A stretch of 64,000 bases of DNA, taken from positions 248,001 to 312,000 of the forward strand of contig NZ_JAODTZ010000004.1 of assembly GCF_025399795.1 (NCBI RefSeq), given 5' to 3'. Position numbers and translations under genes: made by a program. The first letter of the stretch is position 1, and every line of letters begins with the position of its first letter. Origin of the DNA: Streptomyces rhizosphaerihabitans (lineage in GTDB: Bacteria > Actinomycetota > Actinomycetes > Streptomycetales > Streptomycetaceae). Below are positions 17,085-26,083 of this stretch, piece after piece. The notes under the pieces were generated by a model. The model ran no database searches and had not been told where the DNA came from. It was given only the letters and a program-made list of their open reading frames with translations.

Positions 17085-17279
17085 TCATACCGCATCCATA
17101 GAGCGTGCGGCCCTCACAGCGGCCCGTTCCAGGTCCTCGGAGGCCGTGCCGATGCGGCGCGCGGAGTCGGCCACCTGTCGGCCCAGACGCTCCGCTTCCA
17201 GGAAGACACGGACGGCGAGCACTCCCAGAACCGTGATTCCCAGGAAACCCGCGGCGATCGCAAACATCGGCCAGAACAT
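17085..17279 (-). CDS. Small single-pass membrane protein of unknown function
   Basis: Chain of 64 residues. A hydrophobic segment (about 3-24, FAIAAGFLGITVLGVLAVRV) is followed by a charged helix with Glu, Arg and Ala (FLEAERLGRQVADSARRI). This is a membrane anchor plus a probable coiled coil, similar to small DUF948-like proteins. The ATG at 17279 has AAGG about eight bases upstream, and the gene begins 10 bases after the stop of the zinc-ribbon gene, so it belongs to the same minus-strand string as pafB-pafC-zinc ribbon. I do not recognise a named family. Confidence 0.65.
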   Translation of the reverse strand: MFWPMFAIAAGFLGITVLGVLAVRVFLEAERLGRQVADSARRIGTASEDLERAAVRAARSMDAV

Positions 17280-17289
17280 GACGACGACC

Positions 17290-17706
17290 TTAGAGGGTGG
17301 AGTGCAGCCGCAGCGTGCGGACCCCGCCCCCGGTGAGCAGTTCGACGATGCGCTCCCCCGCGGGCTTGCGGACGGCGGAACCGCACGCGGGACAGGTGAA
17401 CGAGTAGAACGTGGTGCGGCTGCTGGCGCCGATGGCCAGGCGCAGGGCGCCCGGCGTGAGCTCGAAGCCGGCCCGGCAGTCGGGACAGGCGGCCTTGAAC
17501 ATCACCTCGACCACCCTTCGCATCCCGGCGAAGGCCGTCCCGACCGACATCTCCGGCGCACCCGAGGGCGACCCCGTCCGGCCGGGCGTCCCCGGCGCAC
17601 CCGAAGGCGCCCCGGCGCGTCCCGCCGTCTCCGCCCGCCGCACGGCACCCGGCTTCTCCGATGTGCCCGGCCTTCCCGGCGCACCAGACATCGACGACGT
17701 GCTCAA
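17290..17706 (-). CDS. Zinc-ribbon protein next to pafC
   Basis: Protein of 138 residues. The C-terminal 70 residues form a zinc ribbon with CPDC near residue 74 and CPAC about 30 residues later, then KPAGERIVELLTGGGVRTLRLH. The first 68 residues are Gly/Ala/Pro/Ser-rich (repeated GAPG and SGAP) and low-complexity. The TTG start at 17706 overlaps the pafC stop (TTGA) with GGGAG at good spacing; alternatively an internal ATG at 17502 would give just the zinc ribbon. Function is unknown; its place suggests co-expression with PafBC. Confidence 0.6.
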   Translation of the reverse strand: MSTSSMSGAPGRPGTSEKPGAVRRAETAGRAGAPSGAPGTPGRTGSPSGAPEMSVGTAFAGMRRVVEVMFKAACPDCRAGFELTPGALRLAIGASSRTTFYSFTCPACGSAVRKPAGERIVELLTGGGVRTLRLHSTL

Positions 17707-18728
17707 AGCCCTTGCTCCCGCCCCTCGTACGGCCTGTCCTCGACCCCTTCGAGCCCGTCCGGCGCGTCGTAGGCGGCCAGCGCCTCGCGAGCCGCGCTCC
17801 GGGCGCTGTCCGCGAGGTCCTCGGGCGAGACGATCCGGCCGTCACCGCCGAGACGCAGGGCCAGCCGCCGCAGCGACGTGGGATCAGGGGTCCGCAAGGT
17901 GATACGCAGCCCGCCGTCCGGCAGCTCATCCGCGCTGTCGTGCGGGTAGTACTCGGCGACCCAGCGCCCGCCGGGACCGACCTCGACGACCACCTCGGGG
18001 TCCTCGGCCGCGGGCTGGACCAGCCCCTCGGACAGATCCCGCAGCTCGACCTCCGGCGGCGCGGACGGCTCGTCCAGGATGCGGATCTCGGCGACCCGGT
18101 CGAGCCGGAAGGTGCGGCGCGCCTCCGAGCGGCGGCACCAGGCCTCCACATAGGTGTGACCCACGCTGACCAGGCGGATCGGATCGATCTCGCGTTCGCT
18201 CAGCTCGTCCCGCGAGGGCGAGTAGTAGCGGATCCACAGCCGGCGCCGCTCGGAGATCGCCCGGTCCACGTCGGCGAAGACGCCGCCCTCGGACTCGAAG
18301 GTCACCGACAGCCGGGAGCTGGCACCCGCCGCCTCCCCCGAGGCGGCCTCCACCTTGGCGGTGGCCCGCAGCAGCGCCTGCCGGTCGCCCTCACGCAGGC
18401 CGGGCAGGGTGGACACCGCGCGGGCGGCCACCAGCAGCGCGGTCGCCTCGTCGGCGGCGATCCGCAGCGGCTCGGCGACGTCGTCGGGGTTGTGCCACCA
18501 GATCCGGTCGCCGTCGGTGTCGATGTCGAGCAGGTCCCCGCCACGGAAGCTGGTCCCGCACAGCGGCAGCACGTCGAGGTCGGAGATCAGTTCGTCCTCG
18601 GTGATCCCGAAGGCACGGGCGACATCGCCGACGCGGGCGCCGGGGCGCTCACGCAGATACGTCACCAGGGAGAGCATCCGCCGGGTCTGGTCGATCGCGT
18701 TCGTGGGCCTGGCCGGTTTTCCTGCCAC
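17703..18728 (-). CDS. pafC: WYL-domain transcription factor PafC
   Basis: Regulator of 341 residues with an N-terminal winged helix (about 10-70, including RRMLSLVTYLRERPGARVGDVARAF), a central WYL domain (RRLWIRYYSPSRDELSEREIDPI and VEAWCRRSEARRTFRLDRV) and the C-terminal WCX extension. With PafB it forms the PafBC pair that in mycobacteria activates many LexA-independent DNA-damage genes. The GTG at 18728 lies 16 bases after the pafB stop; a GAGGGG ribosome site overlaps the end of pafB. Same order as in mycobacteria (pafB, pafC, tatA, tatC downstream of pafA), though here two FKBP genes intervene. Confidence 0.93.
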   Translation of the reverse strand: MAGKPARPTNAIDQTRRMLSLVTYLRERPGARVGDVARAFGITEDELISDLDVLPLCGTSFRGGDLLDIDTDGDRIWWHNPDDVAEPLRIAADEATALLVAARAVSTLPGLREGDRQALLRATAKVEAASGEAAGASSRLSVTFESEGGVFADVDRAISERRRLWIRYYSPSRDELSEREIDPIRLVSVGHTYVEAWCRRSEARRTFRLDRVAEIRILDEPSAPPEVELRDLSEGLVQPAAEDPEVVVEVGPGGRWVAEYYPHDSADELPDGGLRITLRTPDPTSLRRLALRLGGDGRIVSPEDLADSARSAAREALAAYDAPDGLEGVEDRPYEGREQGL

Positions 18729-18744
18729 TTTCTTACGTTTCCCC

Positions 18745-19698
18745 TCAGCCCTTGGCCACGGCGCGCAGCCGGTCGACCACATCGGCCCGCAGTTCGGCGG
18801 GCTCCACGACCACCACGTCCGGCCCGAACTCGACCAGCCAGGCGTCCAGTCCGTGCCCGTACGGAATCTCCAACTCGTCCCAGCCGCCGCCCAGTTCCCG
18901 TACGGAGACAGCCTTGGCCCGCAGCGGATAGCCCGCGCCGGAACGCAGCCGGATCAACGCCGAGCGGTCGGTGATCTCCCCCGCCCAGCCGGCGACCGTC
19001 TCGCGCACGGTGACGACATCGGGGACCTCTGCCGTGTACCGCCCCGCACGCGCGCGGACCTTGCCGGTGATCCGGGAGAGCCGGAAGACGCGCTCGGCGC
19101 CGCGGTCGCGGTCCCAGCCCGCGAGATACCAGTGGCCGCGCCAGCACTCCAGGGCCCAGGGCTCGACATGCCGCGTCTCAGGGCGCACGGCGGTGGCCTT
19201 GCGGTAGTCGAAGACGACCGGACGGCGGTCGCGGCAGGCGAGCATCAGGGGCTCGAAGGCGGCCTCGTGGACGGGAATGTGCGGCTCCAGGGCACCGTGC
19301 GACTCGTACGGGTCCACATCCTCGGGCAGACCCGCGGCGCGCAGCTTCTGCAGCGCGCCGCTCGCGGCACCGGCCAGCCGGGCCTGCTGCCAGACCTTGG
19401 CGGCCAGACCGAGGGCGGCGGCCTCCTCGGCGTCGAGGGTGATCGGCGGCAGGCGGTTACTGTCCCGGCGGGCGAGATAACCCACCTCGCCGTCGAGGTT
19501 CTCCACCGTCTCGATGACCAGGCCGAGTTCGCGCAGATCGTCCTTGTCCCGCTCGAACATCCGGTTGAAGGAGTCGTCCGACCCGGCTTCCAGATAGGCC
19601 TCGATGGACTCGCGGAGTTCGCGCTTGCTGAGCGGCCGCCGCGTCCCGAGCAGACACAGTGCGAGGTTCATCAGCCGCTCGGCCTTGGCAATGGCCAT
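18745..19698 (-). CDS. pafB: WYL-domain transcription factor PafB
   Basis: Paralogue of PafC with 317 residues: N-terminal winged helix (MNLALCLLGTRRPLSKRELR), then a WYL domain containing RRPVVFDYRKATAVRPETRHVEPWALECWRGHWYLAGWDRDR, which I cite only by its ends (VFDYRKA, WYLAGWDRDR), and a WCX tail. The ATG at 19698 has GGAAGGG at ideal spacing; the frame open to 19773 has no ribosome site. It acts as a heterodimer with PafC. A terminator hairpin (19766-19793) separates it from the upstream FKBP gene, so pafB probably starts its own transcript. Confidence 0.93.
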   Translation of the reverse strand: MAIAKAERLMNLALCLLGTRRPLSKRELRESIEAYLEAGSDDSFNRMFERDKDDLRELGLVIETVENLDGEVGYLARRDSNRLPPITLDAEEAAALGLAAKVWQQARLAGAASGALQKLRAAGLPEDVDPYESHGALEPHIPVHEAAFEPLMLACRDRRPVVFDYRKATAVRPETRHVEPWALECWRGHWYLAGWDRDRGAERVFRLSRITGKVRARAGRYTAEVPDVVTVRETVAGWAGEITDRSALIRLRSGAGYPLRAKAVSVRELGGGWDELEIPYGHGLDAWLVEFGPDVVVVEPAELRADVVDRLRAVAKG

Positions 19699-19765
19699 CG
19701 ACGCCCTTCCTATGGTGCTTCCGACCGATGACCGTACCGCTCCGGAGGGTCGCGGTAAAAGCCGA

Positions 19766-19793
19766 GGGCCCATGCCCGGACAGGCATGGGCCC
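19766..19793. terminator. Hairpin after the FKBP gene
   Basis: Arms GGGCCCATGCC (19766-19776) and GGCATGGGCCC (19783-19793) with a six-base loop. It follows the minus-strand FKBP gene ending at 19832 and precedes pafB. There is no T tract, as is common in streptomycetes. Confidence 0.8.
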
Positions 19794-19831
19794 CAGATGA
19801 TCGAATCCAGATCGGATCCGGTCCGCCGTGA

Positions 19832-20203
19832 TCAGACCGCGATCAGGTCGACTACGAAGATCAGCGTCTCACCGGGCTTGATCGCCGGGGTCGGGCTCTG
19901 GTCGCCGTAGGCGAGGTGGGCGGGGATGGTCAGCCGGCGACGGCCGCCGACCTTCATGCCCTGCACACCCTTGTCCCAGCCCTTGATGACGCGGCCGCCG
20001 CCGAGCGGGAAACGGAACGGTTCGCCCCGGTTCCAGCTCGCGTCGAACTCCTCACCCGTGCTGAACGACACACCCACGTAGTGCACCGTGACGTTCTGGC
20101 CCGACTTGGCCTCGGGGCCTTCGCCCTCCCAGATGTCCTTGATCTCGAGGTCCGCCGGCGGCTGGCCCTCAGGGAAATCGATCTCGGGCTTCTCGATGCT
20201 CAC
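19832..20203 (-). CDS. FKBP-type peptidyl-prolyl cis-trans isomerase
   Basis: Cytoplasmic single-domain FKBP of 123 residues with no signal peptide. The family signature is complete: VTVHYVGVSFSTGEEFDASWNRG at the start of the domain, IKGWDKGVQGMKVGGRRRLTIP in the middle and a C-terminal LIFVVDLIAV. It isomerises Xaa-Pro bonds to aid folding. The GTG at 20203 has AGGAG eight bases before it. It sits just downstream of a second, lipoprotein FKBP gene on the same strand. Confidence 0.95.
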   Translation of the reverse strand: MSIEKPEIDFPEGQPPADLEIKDIWEGEGPEAKSGQNVTVHYVGVSFSTGEEFDASWNRGEPFRFPLGGGRVIKGWDKGVQGMKVGGRRRLTIPAHLAYGDQSPTPAIKPGETLIFVVDLIAV

Positions 20204-20263
20204 GTCTTTGCTCCTGCTTGTGTACGTATGGGCAACGCTGACAGTCTTACATCACCGAGGGCG

Positions 20264-21271
20264 TCACATCTTCGCCAGGATGTCGACCGAGAAGACGAGC
20301 GTGGAGTCCTTCTTGATCCCGCTGCCGGCCGGCGGCTTGTCGCCGTAACCCAGCTTCGGCGGGATCACGATGAGAACGCGGCTGCCCACCTTCTTGCCGG
20401 TCAGCCCCTGCGCCCAGCCCTTGACGACCTGCTGGAGCCCGAACGACGTCAGCTGACCCCGCTGGTACGTGGAGTCGAACTCCTTGCCGGTGTCCCAGAG
20501 CACGCCCTCGTACTGCACCAGGACGCTGTTGTCGGCCTTGACCACGTCGCCGTCGCCCTCGATCACATAGTTCGCCACGAGCGCCGTGGGAGGGTCCGTC
20601 TTCGGTACCGTGATCTTGGGAGCTTCGCCGTTCGTGTTGGTGCCGACCTTCGGCAGCTTGGCATCGCTCTGCGCGACGTCCTTGCCCTTGGCGGAGCTCT
20701 TGGAGTTGAACGTGTTCTCGATGTCGACGACGAACACCAGCGTGTCCGTGCCCTTGATACCCGCCTGCGCGTTGCCCTGCGAGCCGTAGCCCCAGGTCGG
20801 GGGGACCGACATCTCGACACGGCTGCCGGCCTTCTTGCCCACCAGGGCGTAGCGCCAGCCGTCGATGATGCCGCCCTGCGCGAGCTGGATGACCAGCGGC
20901 GTCTTGCGGTCGTAGGAGTTGTCGAAGACCTTCGCCGTGGCCCAGATCTGACCCAGGTAGTTGGCCTGGATGTAGTCGTTCTCCGCGACCGTCTGGCCGC
21001 CGCCCGCGATGACCGTCCTGACCGCGAGGTCCTTCGACGGCTCTCCGGTCCCCTTGGCGACGGTCGGCTTCTCACCGAACTTCGTACCGGCGGTGATCGC
21101 CGGCAGCGGGCCGTCGACGATCTTCGGCGGGGGCGGCGCGGAGGCCGCGGCGGAGGCCGAAGGCGAGGGACTGTTGCTGGACTTCGCCGTGTCTGACTTG
21201 CCGTCGTCACCGCATCCGGCGAGTGTGACCAGTCCAGCGGGTACGGACAGAAGGAGTGAGCGTCGGCGCAC
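20264..21271 (-). CDS. Lipoprotein with two FKBP-type isomerase domains
   Basis: Predicted lipoprotein of 335 residues. The signal peptide starts MRRRS and ends in the lipobox LAGC (Cys20), followed by a Ser/Ala/Pro-rich linker to about residue 60. Two FKBP-like domains follow. The first contains IDGWRYALVGKKAGSRVEM, the second VVKGWAQGLTGKKVGSRVLI and ends with a LVFSVDIL strand. Tandem extracytoplasmic FKBPs help fold secreted proteins. The first domain is more divergent, so only the second may be fully active (inference). Start GTG at 21271. Confidence 0.92.
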   Translation of the reverse strand: MRRRSLLLSVPAGLVTLAGCGDDGKSDTAKSSNSPSPSASAAASAPPPPKIVDGPLPAITAGTKFGEKPTVAKGTGEPSKDLAVRTVIAGGGQTVAENDYIQANYLGQIWATAKVFDNSYDRKTPLVIQLAQGGIIDGWRYALVGKKAGSRVEMSVPPTWGYGSQGNAQAGIKGTDTLVFVVDIENTFNSKSSAKGKDVAQSDAKLPKVGTNTNGEAPKITVPKTDPPTALVANYVIEGDGDVVKADNSVLVQYEGVLWDTGKEFDSTYQRGQLTSFGLQQVVKGWAQGLTGKKVGSRVLIVIPPKLGYGDKPPAGSGIKKDSTLVFSVDILAKM

Positions 21272-21334
21272 GGTGGGGGCCTCGTATCGGTCGATCTTGG
21301 TTGATGGCGTGCGCGCAACTCTACGACGTGAGAA

Positions 21335-21363
21335 GGGCGCCGTACGGAAAACGTACGGCGCCC
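21335..21363. terminator. Hairpin after pafA
   Basis: Arms GGGCGCCGTAC (21335-21345) and GTACGGCGCCC (21353-21363), seven-base loop. It lies just downstream of pafA on the minus strand and before the FKBP lipoprotein gene. Confidence 0.8.
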
Positions 21364-21398
21364 CGCGTTGCGTTCCGCTTCACCCGCGAAACCCCGGC

Positions 21399-22760
21399 TC
21401 ACATTCCGGCGATGAGCTTCTCCACCCGGTCGTCCACCGAACGGAACGGGTCCTTGCACAACACCGTGCGCTGCGCCTGGTCGTTGAGCTTCAGGTGGAC
21501 CCAGTCCACGGTGAAGTCGCGGCGCTGCTCCTGAGCCCGCCGGATGAAGTCGCCGCGCAGCCGCGCCCGAGTCGTCTGCGGCGGTACGGACTTGCCCTCG
21601 AAGATCTTCAAGTCGTTGCAGATCCGCGCGGCTTGCCCCTTCCTCTCCAGCAGGTAGTAGAGGCCACGACGACGGTGGATGTCGTGGTAGGCGAGGTCTA
21701 TCTGCGCGACCCTCGGGTGCGACATGGTCATGTTGTGCTTGGCCCGGTACCGCTCGATGAGCTGGTACTTCATGACCCAGTCGATCTCGGTGCCGATCCG
21801 GTCGAGGTCCTCGGCCTCGATCGAGTCGAGCACACGGCCCCACAGTTCGAGGACCTGTTCGACGGTTCCGGTTCGGATGCCGCGGCGCTCGACGAAGTCC
21901 ACGGCCTTCTCGTAGTACTCGCGCTGCACTTCGAGCGCGGAGGCCTCACGGCCGCTGGCGAGGCGCACCTTGCGGCGGCCCGTGATGTCGTGGCTGACCT
22001 CACGGATCGCCCGAATGGGGTTCTCCAGGGTGAGGTCACGCATGACGGTGCCCGCCTCGATCATGCGCAGCACGAGGTCGGTGGCACCGACCTTGAGGAG
22101 CATGGTCGTCTCGGACATGTTCGAGTCACCGACGATGACGTGCAGCCGACGGTAGCGCTCGGCGTCCGCGTGCGGCTCGTCCCGCGTGTTGATGATGGGC
22201 CGGGAGCGCGTCGTCGCGGAACTGACACCCTCCCAGATGTGCTCGGCTCGCTGGCTCACGCAGTACACGGCACCGCGCGGAGTCTGCAGCACCTTGCCGG
22301 CACCGCACAGCAGCTGCCTCGTGACGAGGAACGGAATGAGGATGTCCGCGAGCCGGGAGAACTCCCCGTGCCGCGCCACCAGATAGTTCTCGTGGCATCC
22401 GTAGGAGTTGCCTGCCGAGTCGGTGTTGTTCTTGAACAGATAGACGTCGCCCGCGATTCCTTCCTCGTGCAGGCGTCGTTCGGCGTCCACCAGGAGTCCT
22501 TCGAGAATGCGCTCGCCGGCCTTGTCGTGGGTGACGAGCTCCGTCACGTTGTCACATTCGGGTGTCGCGTATTCCGGATGTGATCCCACGTCGAGATAAA
22601 GGCGGGCACCGTTCCGCAGAAAGACATTGCTGCTGCGGCCCCATGACACGACACGGCGGAAGAGGTACCGCGCCACCTCGTCGGGAGACAGGCGGCGCTG
22701 TCCCCTGAACGTACACGTGACGCCGTACTCGTTCTCCAGCCCGAAAATGCGGCGGTCCAT
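21399..22760 (-). CDS. pafA: Pup-protein ligase PafA
   Basis: Ligase of 453 residues that attaches Pup through its C-terminal Glu to lysines of target proteins using ATP. It has the glutamine-synthetase-like fold shared with Dop. It begins [15 protein letters not shown] with the conserved catalytic and Mg-binding Glu region; [18 protein letters not shown] and [20 protein letters not shown] are family blocks also found in Dop, and a smaller C-terminal domain follows. Length fits PafA, and the long insertion loop that marks Dop is lacking. ATG at 22760. A terminator lies right after the gene. Confidence 0.97.
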   Translation of the reverse strand: MDRRIFGLENEYGVTCTFRGQRRLSPDEVARYLFRRVVSWGRSSNVFLRNGARLYLDVGSHPEYATPECDNVTELVTHDKAGERILEGLLVDAERRLHEEGIAGDVYLFKNNTDSAGNSYGCHENYLVARHGEFSRLADILIPFLVTRQLLCGAGKVLQTPRGAVYCVSQRAEHIWEGVSSATTRSRPIINTRDEPHADAERYRRLHVIVGDSNMSETTMLLKVGATDLVLRMIEAGTVMRDLTLENPIRAIREVSHDITGRRKVRLASGREASALEVQREYYEKAVDFVERRGIRTGTVEQVLELWGRVLDSIEAEDLDRIGTEIDWVMKYQLIERYRAKHNMTMSHPRVAQIDLAYHDIHRRRGLYYLLERKGQAARICNDLKIFEGKSVPPQTTRARLRGDFIRRAQEQRRDFTVDWVHLKLNDQAQRTVLCKDPFRSVDDRVEKLIAGM

Positions 22761-22769
22761 GACTGAACA

Positions 22770-24029
22770 TTACGCCCGATCCCCTGAGCTGAAACGGGGT
22801 TCGACGGCTCGGTTTGGATCATTTTCCGATGAGACCGCAACGACCGCGCCCCTCCCGGTAGCTGCGAGGACCCGGCCCGTGGCCAGCAGAACCACCAGCG
22901 CGGCCGCGCCCGCGACCCCCGGAACGGCGAAGCCCCGGGCCGCCCCGCCCCACTCGACGACGGGCCCCGCGAGGCCCGTTCCGACCGACGCGCCCACGGT
23001 GAACGTCGTCACGAGCCAGGAGAAGGCCTCGGTGACGGTACCGGCCGGAGCGTGCCGGTCCACCAGGACGAAGGCGCAGGCGATGCAGGGCGCGAGGAAC
23101 ACCCCGGCGAGCGTGGCCAGAGCCGTCATGGCGACCGGACCGGGCACCAGCATCAGCGGGACGTAACAGACCGCCAGAAGGGCTACGAGCACCCGCAGTC
23201 GCCGCTCCGGCGCCCCGCCCCACCGACGCGCGCCGTAGACCAGGCCGCCGAGCAGCGCGCCGAGGCCGATGCCCGCCATCAGCCAGCCGTACACCGCGTC
23301 CCCGCCGTGCCCGTCGGCGTACGACACCGCGGCGACCGTGATCGAGCCGAGCGCCATCCCGATGAACAGGAACGCGCCGAGCAGGGCCACCAGCCCCAGT
23401 GAGCGCAGGGCGCCGAGCCAGTGCGCCTCGCGCGGGGCCGACCGCCACGCGCGCGAGGGCGGCGAGACGACCACGGAGAGGGCCCCCAGGACACCGATGA
23501 CGCTCAGGATCAGCAGCGCGGCCCGGGCGGACCAGAGCGAGACGCACAGCGTCACGAACAACGGCCCGACGGTGAACATCACTTCCTGCGCCACGGCGTC
23601 CATCGCGTACGCGGTGTGCACCTGCTCCTCCTTGCGCAGGACGGAGGGCCACAGCGCCCGCAGACCGCCCTCCAGGGGAGGCGTGAAGAGACCGGCCACG
23701 GCCATCGCGGCACAGGCGAGGCCCGGCCGGCCCGTCCCGACGAAGGCGAAGACGCCCATCCCGAAGGCCGAGACGACCGCCGCCGGCAGCTGCACCCGCG
23801 GTTGCCCGTAGAGGTCCACGAGCCTGCCGAGCAGGGGCTGTCCCACCGCGTTGGCCACCCCGTACACGGCGGCGAGCGCGCCCGCCAGGCTGTACGTGCC
23901 ACCCTCGGCCCGCACGAACAGCACGACCGCGATGGCCGCGGTGGCGTTCGGCAGCCGCCCCACGAGCGTGCCGACGAGCAGCCGGGTGGCGTGCCTCGCC
24001 CTGAGGATCTCCAGGTATCCCGCGGCCAT
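22770..24029 (-). CDS. MFS transporter
   Basis: Major facilitator protein of 419 residues with about twelve hydrophobic segments. It starts near YLEILRARHATRLLVGTLVGRLP, a typical pattern before the first helix, and has the motif A-like LLGRLVDLYGQPRV between helices 2 and 3. Substrate cannot be told; drug or metabolite efflux is usual for this type. The ATG at 24029 has GGAAGGG six bases upstream, better than the TTG at 24062. It is divergent from a LacI regulator, which probably controls it. The pair interrupts the Pup-proteasome genes and appears unrelated to them. Confidence 0.88.
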   Translation of the reverse strand: MAAGYLEILRARHATRLLVGTLVGRLPNATAAIAVVLFVRAEGGTYSLAGALAAVYGVANAVGQPLLGRLVDLYGQPRVQLPAAVVSAFGMGVFAFVGTGRPGLACAAMAVAGLFTPPLEGGLRALWPSVLRKEEQVHTAYAMDAVAQEVMFTVGPLFVTLCVSLWSARAALLILSVIGVLGALSVVVSPPSRAWRSAPREAHWLGALRSLGLVALLGAFLFIGMALGSITVAAVSYADGHGGDAVYGWLMAGIGLGALLGGLVYGARRWGGAPERRLRVLVALLAVCYVPLMLVPGPVAMTALATLAGVFLAPCIACAFVLVDRHAPAGTVTEAFSWLVTTFTVGASVGTGLAGPVVEWGGAARGFAVPGVAGAAALVVLLATGRVLAATGRGAVVAVSSENDPNRAVEPRFSSGDRA

Positions 24030-24064
24030 GGCCTGCCCTTCCAGATAGTGCGCGACGTTCAAGT

Positions 24065-24076
24065 GTTACGTATAAC
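24065..24076. promoter_or_regulatory. Possible LacI-type operator between MFS and LacI genes
   Basis: GTTACGTATAAC has GTTA and TAAC inverted arms around a four-base centre, and a CATACGTA follows at 24087. It lies in the divergent promoter region shared by the transporter and its likely regulator. It is short and imperfect, so tentative. Confidence 0.35.
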
Positions 24077-24137
24077 GCCTCCTTCCATACGTACCATGTG
24101 CGCTGTCCGGGAGTCCAGACGAAGGAGCAGGCCGACG

Positions 24138-25151
24138 GTGGCAAGAGGTAGTACGCGCCCCACCAGCCGGGACGTCGCCGAGGCCGCCGGGGTCTCCCAG
24201 GCAGCGGTCTCCCTGGTACTGGGCGACAAGTGGCGCGGCCGCGTCTCCGCGGCGACGGCCGAACGCGTCCGGGACGCGGCCCAGGAGCTCGGCTACCGCC
24301 CCAACCTGGCCGCCCGCAACCTCCGCCTCGGCCGCACCCGCACCGTCCTCCTGGTGGTCCCCGCGCTCACCACCGAGTTCTTCGCGGGCGTCTACACCGG
24401 CGCGGCCCGCGTGGCCGCCCAGCACGGCTTCGGCGTGGTCCTCTACCCCTCCCCCGAGGGCATCGGCCCCGCCCGCGACCCCTTCGGCTCCGCCCAGGCC
24501 GCCCTCGACGGCGTGATCGCCTCCTCCATGGCGGCCGACGCCCTCACCGCGATCCGCGGGGACCAGCTCCCCCTGGTCATGCTCGACAGCGACCCGGCCG
24601 GCAGCCAGGGCGCGGCGACCGTCAACCTCGACATCGCGGACGGCGTACGCCAGATCACCGCCCATCTGCTCGAACTCGGCCACCGCCGCTTCCTGCACCT
24701 CGCCGCCGACATCCCGTCCTGGACCTTCGAGGTCCGCGCCCGGGAAATCGCCTCCTGCCTCTGCGAGATCCCCGGAACCAGCCTGCGCGTCGCACGGGCG
24801 CCCATCTCCTTCGAGGACGCCCTGGCCGCGGCCCAGACCGCCCTCACCGCCCCGGGACCGCGCCCCACCGCAGTGATCTGCGACGACGACAAACTGGCCG
24901 CCGGCGCCTACAAGGCGGCCCGCCGCCTCGGCCTGCGCATCCCCGAGGACATCTCCATCACCGGCCTGGACGACCTCGCCCTGGCCCGCGCCCTCGACCC
25001 GGAACTCACGACGGTCCGCCTGGACGCGGAGCGTTTCGGCGAACAGGGCATGAAGGCCCTCCTCGCCGTCCTGGACGGCCGCACACCCCCGCAGGAGGAC
25101 ATCCCCGTCGAACTGGTCGTTCGGGGCTCCACGGCCCCTCCAGCCCCGTAG
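24138..25151 (+). CDS. LacI family transcriptional regulator
   Basis: Repressor of 337 residues. The N-terminal helix-turn-helix (TSRDVAEAAGVSQAAVSLVL) is followed by the hinge (AAQELGYRPNLAARNLRLGR) and a periplasmic-binding-protein-like effector domain (TRTVLLVVPALTTEFFAGVY, then TAVICDDDKLAAGAYKAARR and ISITGLDD). The GTG at 24138 has GAAGGAG (24121-24127) at good spacing. Divergent from the MFS transporter, which it likely regulates in response to a small molecule, perhaps a sugar or nucleoside. A strong terminator follows. Confidence 0.92.
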   Translation: MARGSTRPTSRDVAEAAGVSQAAVSLVLGDKWRGRVSAATAERVRDAAQELGYRPNLAARNLRLGRTRTVLLVVPALTTEFFAGVYTGAARVAAQHGFGVVLYPSPEGIGPARDPFGSAQAALDGVIASSMAADALTAIRGDQLPLVMLDSDPAGSQGAATVNLDIADGVRQITAHLLELGHRRFLHLAADIPSWTFEVRAREIASCLCEIPGTSLRVARAPISFEDALAAAQTALTAPGPRPTAVICDDDKLAAGAYKAARRLGLRIPEDISITGLDDLALARALDPELTTVRLDAERFGEQGMKALLAVLDGRTPPQEDIPVELVVRGSTAPPAP

Positions 25152-25197
25152 ACGCCACCACCTTCACCCCTGGGCCCACCGGACCCGGGCCCGCACG

Positions 25198-25239
25198 CGG
25201 AAGGGGCCGCGCCGGTGTGCACCGGGGCGGCCCCTTCCG
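25198..25239. terminator. Bidirectional terminator between lacI-type gene and prcA
   Basis: A 13-base perfect stem, CGGAAGGGGCCGC (25198-25210) and its complement (25227-25239), with a loop that itself forms CCGGTG/CACCGG. It serves the convergent LacI and prcA genes. Confidence 0.85.
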
Positions 25240-25279
25240 TATGTGCACCCGACTGACGGGCGCGAGGTCGGACGTGACC

Positions 25280-26026
25280 TCACTCGTCGTCGTCGGCGTC
25301 CTCGGCCTCCGTCGCGGTCTCCGCTCCTCCGGCCTCCAGCAGCCGGCCGAGCTGACGACCGACGATCCGCTTGAACTTCCGCTTCTGCGGCCGCGTCCGG
25401 TCCAGCACCGCGACCTCCAGGCGCTCCGCCGGAATCTCCCGCTCGCCGCCGTTCGGCTCCCGGGACAGCGACTGAACAGCCAGCTTCAAAGCCTCCGCCA
25501 GCGACATCCCGTCCCGGTGCTGGGTGTCCAGATAGGTGCTGATCTGCTCGGCATTGCCGCCGACGGCGACCGAACCGTGCTCGTCCACGATCGAACCGTC
25601 GTGCGGCAGCCGGTAGATCTGGTCCCCGTCGGGCGTGTCGCCGACCTCGGCGACCACCAGCTCCACCTCGTACGGCTTCTCCGCCGCCGACGAGAAGATC
25701 GTGCCCAGCGTCTGGGCGTACACATTGGCGAGACCACGGGCGGTCACGTCGTCACGGTCGTACGTGTAGCCGCGCAGGTCGGCGTAGCGCACACCGCCGA
25801 TCCGCAGGTTCTCGTACTCGTTGTACTTGCCGGCGGCCGCGAAGCCGATCCGGTCGTAGATCTCGCTGAACTTGTGCAGCGCGCGGGACGGGTTCTCGCC
25901 GACGAACACGATGCCGTCGGCGTACTGCAGCACGACCAGGCTGCGGCCACGGGCGATGCCCTTGCGGGCATACTCCGCCCGGTCGGCCATGGCCTGCTGG
26001 GGTGAGACGTAGAACGGAGTCGACAC
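25280..26026 (-). CDS. prcA: Proteasome subunit alpha PrcA
   Basis: Alpha subunit of the 20S proteasome, 248 residues. It starts [28 protein letters not shown], cited here by its parts YVSPQQAM and [12 protein letters not shown], the N-terminal helix that forms the gate ring. Next come the conserved Ser-Val-Val strand ([16 protein letters not shown]) and [18 protein letters not shown]. The C-terminus is acidic (EDADDDE). Alpha rings cap the beta rings and dock the ARC ATPase. GTG start at 26026. The gap to prcB is 57 bases, so both are expressed together. Confidence 0.97.
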   Translation of the reverse strand: MSTPFYVSPQQAMADRAEYARKGIARGRSLVVLQYADGIVFVGENPSRALHKFSEIYDRIGFAAAGKYNEYENLRIGGVRYADLRGYTYDRDDVTARGLANVYAQTLGTIFSSAAEKPYEVELVVAEVGDTPDGDQIYRLPHDGSIVDEHGSVAVGGNAEQISTYLDTQHRDGMSLAEALKLAVQSLSREPNGGEREIPAERLEVAVLDRTRPQKRKFKRIVGRQLGRLLEAGGAETATEAEDADDDE

Positions 26027-26083
26027 CGGCTATCCGTCCCTTTCTGTCGAAGTCACTGGATCACCTGGGAAAAGAGGCCGGTC

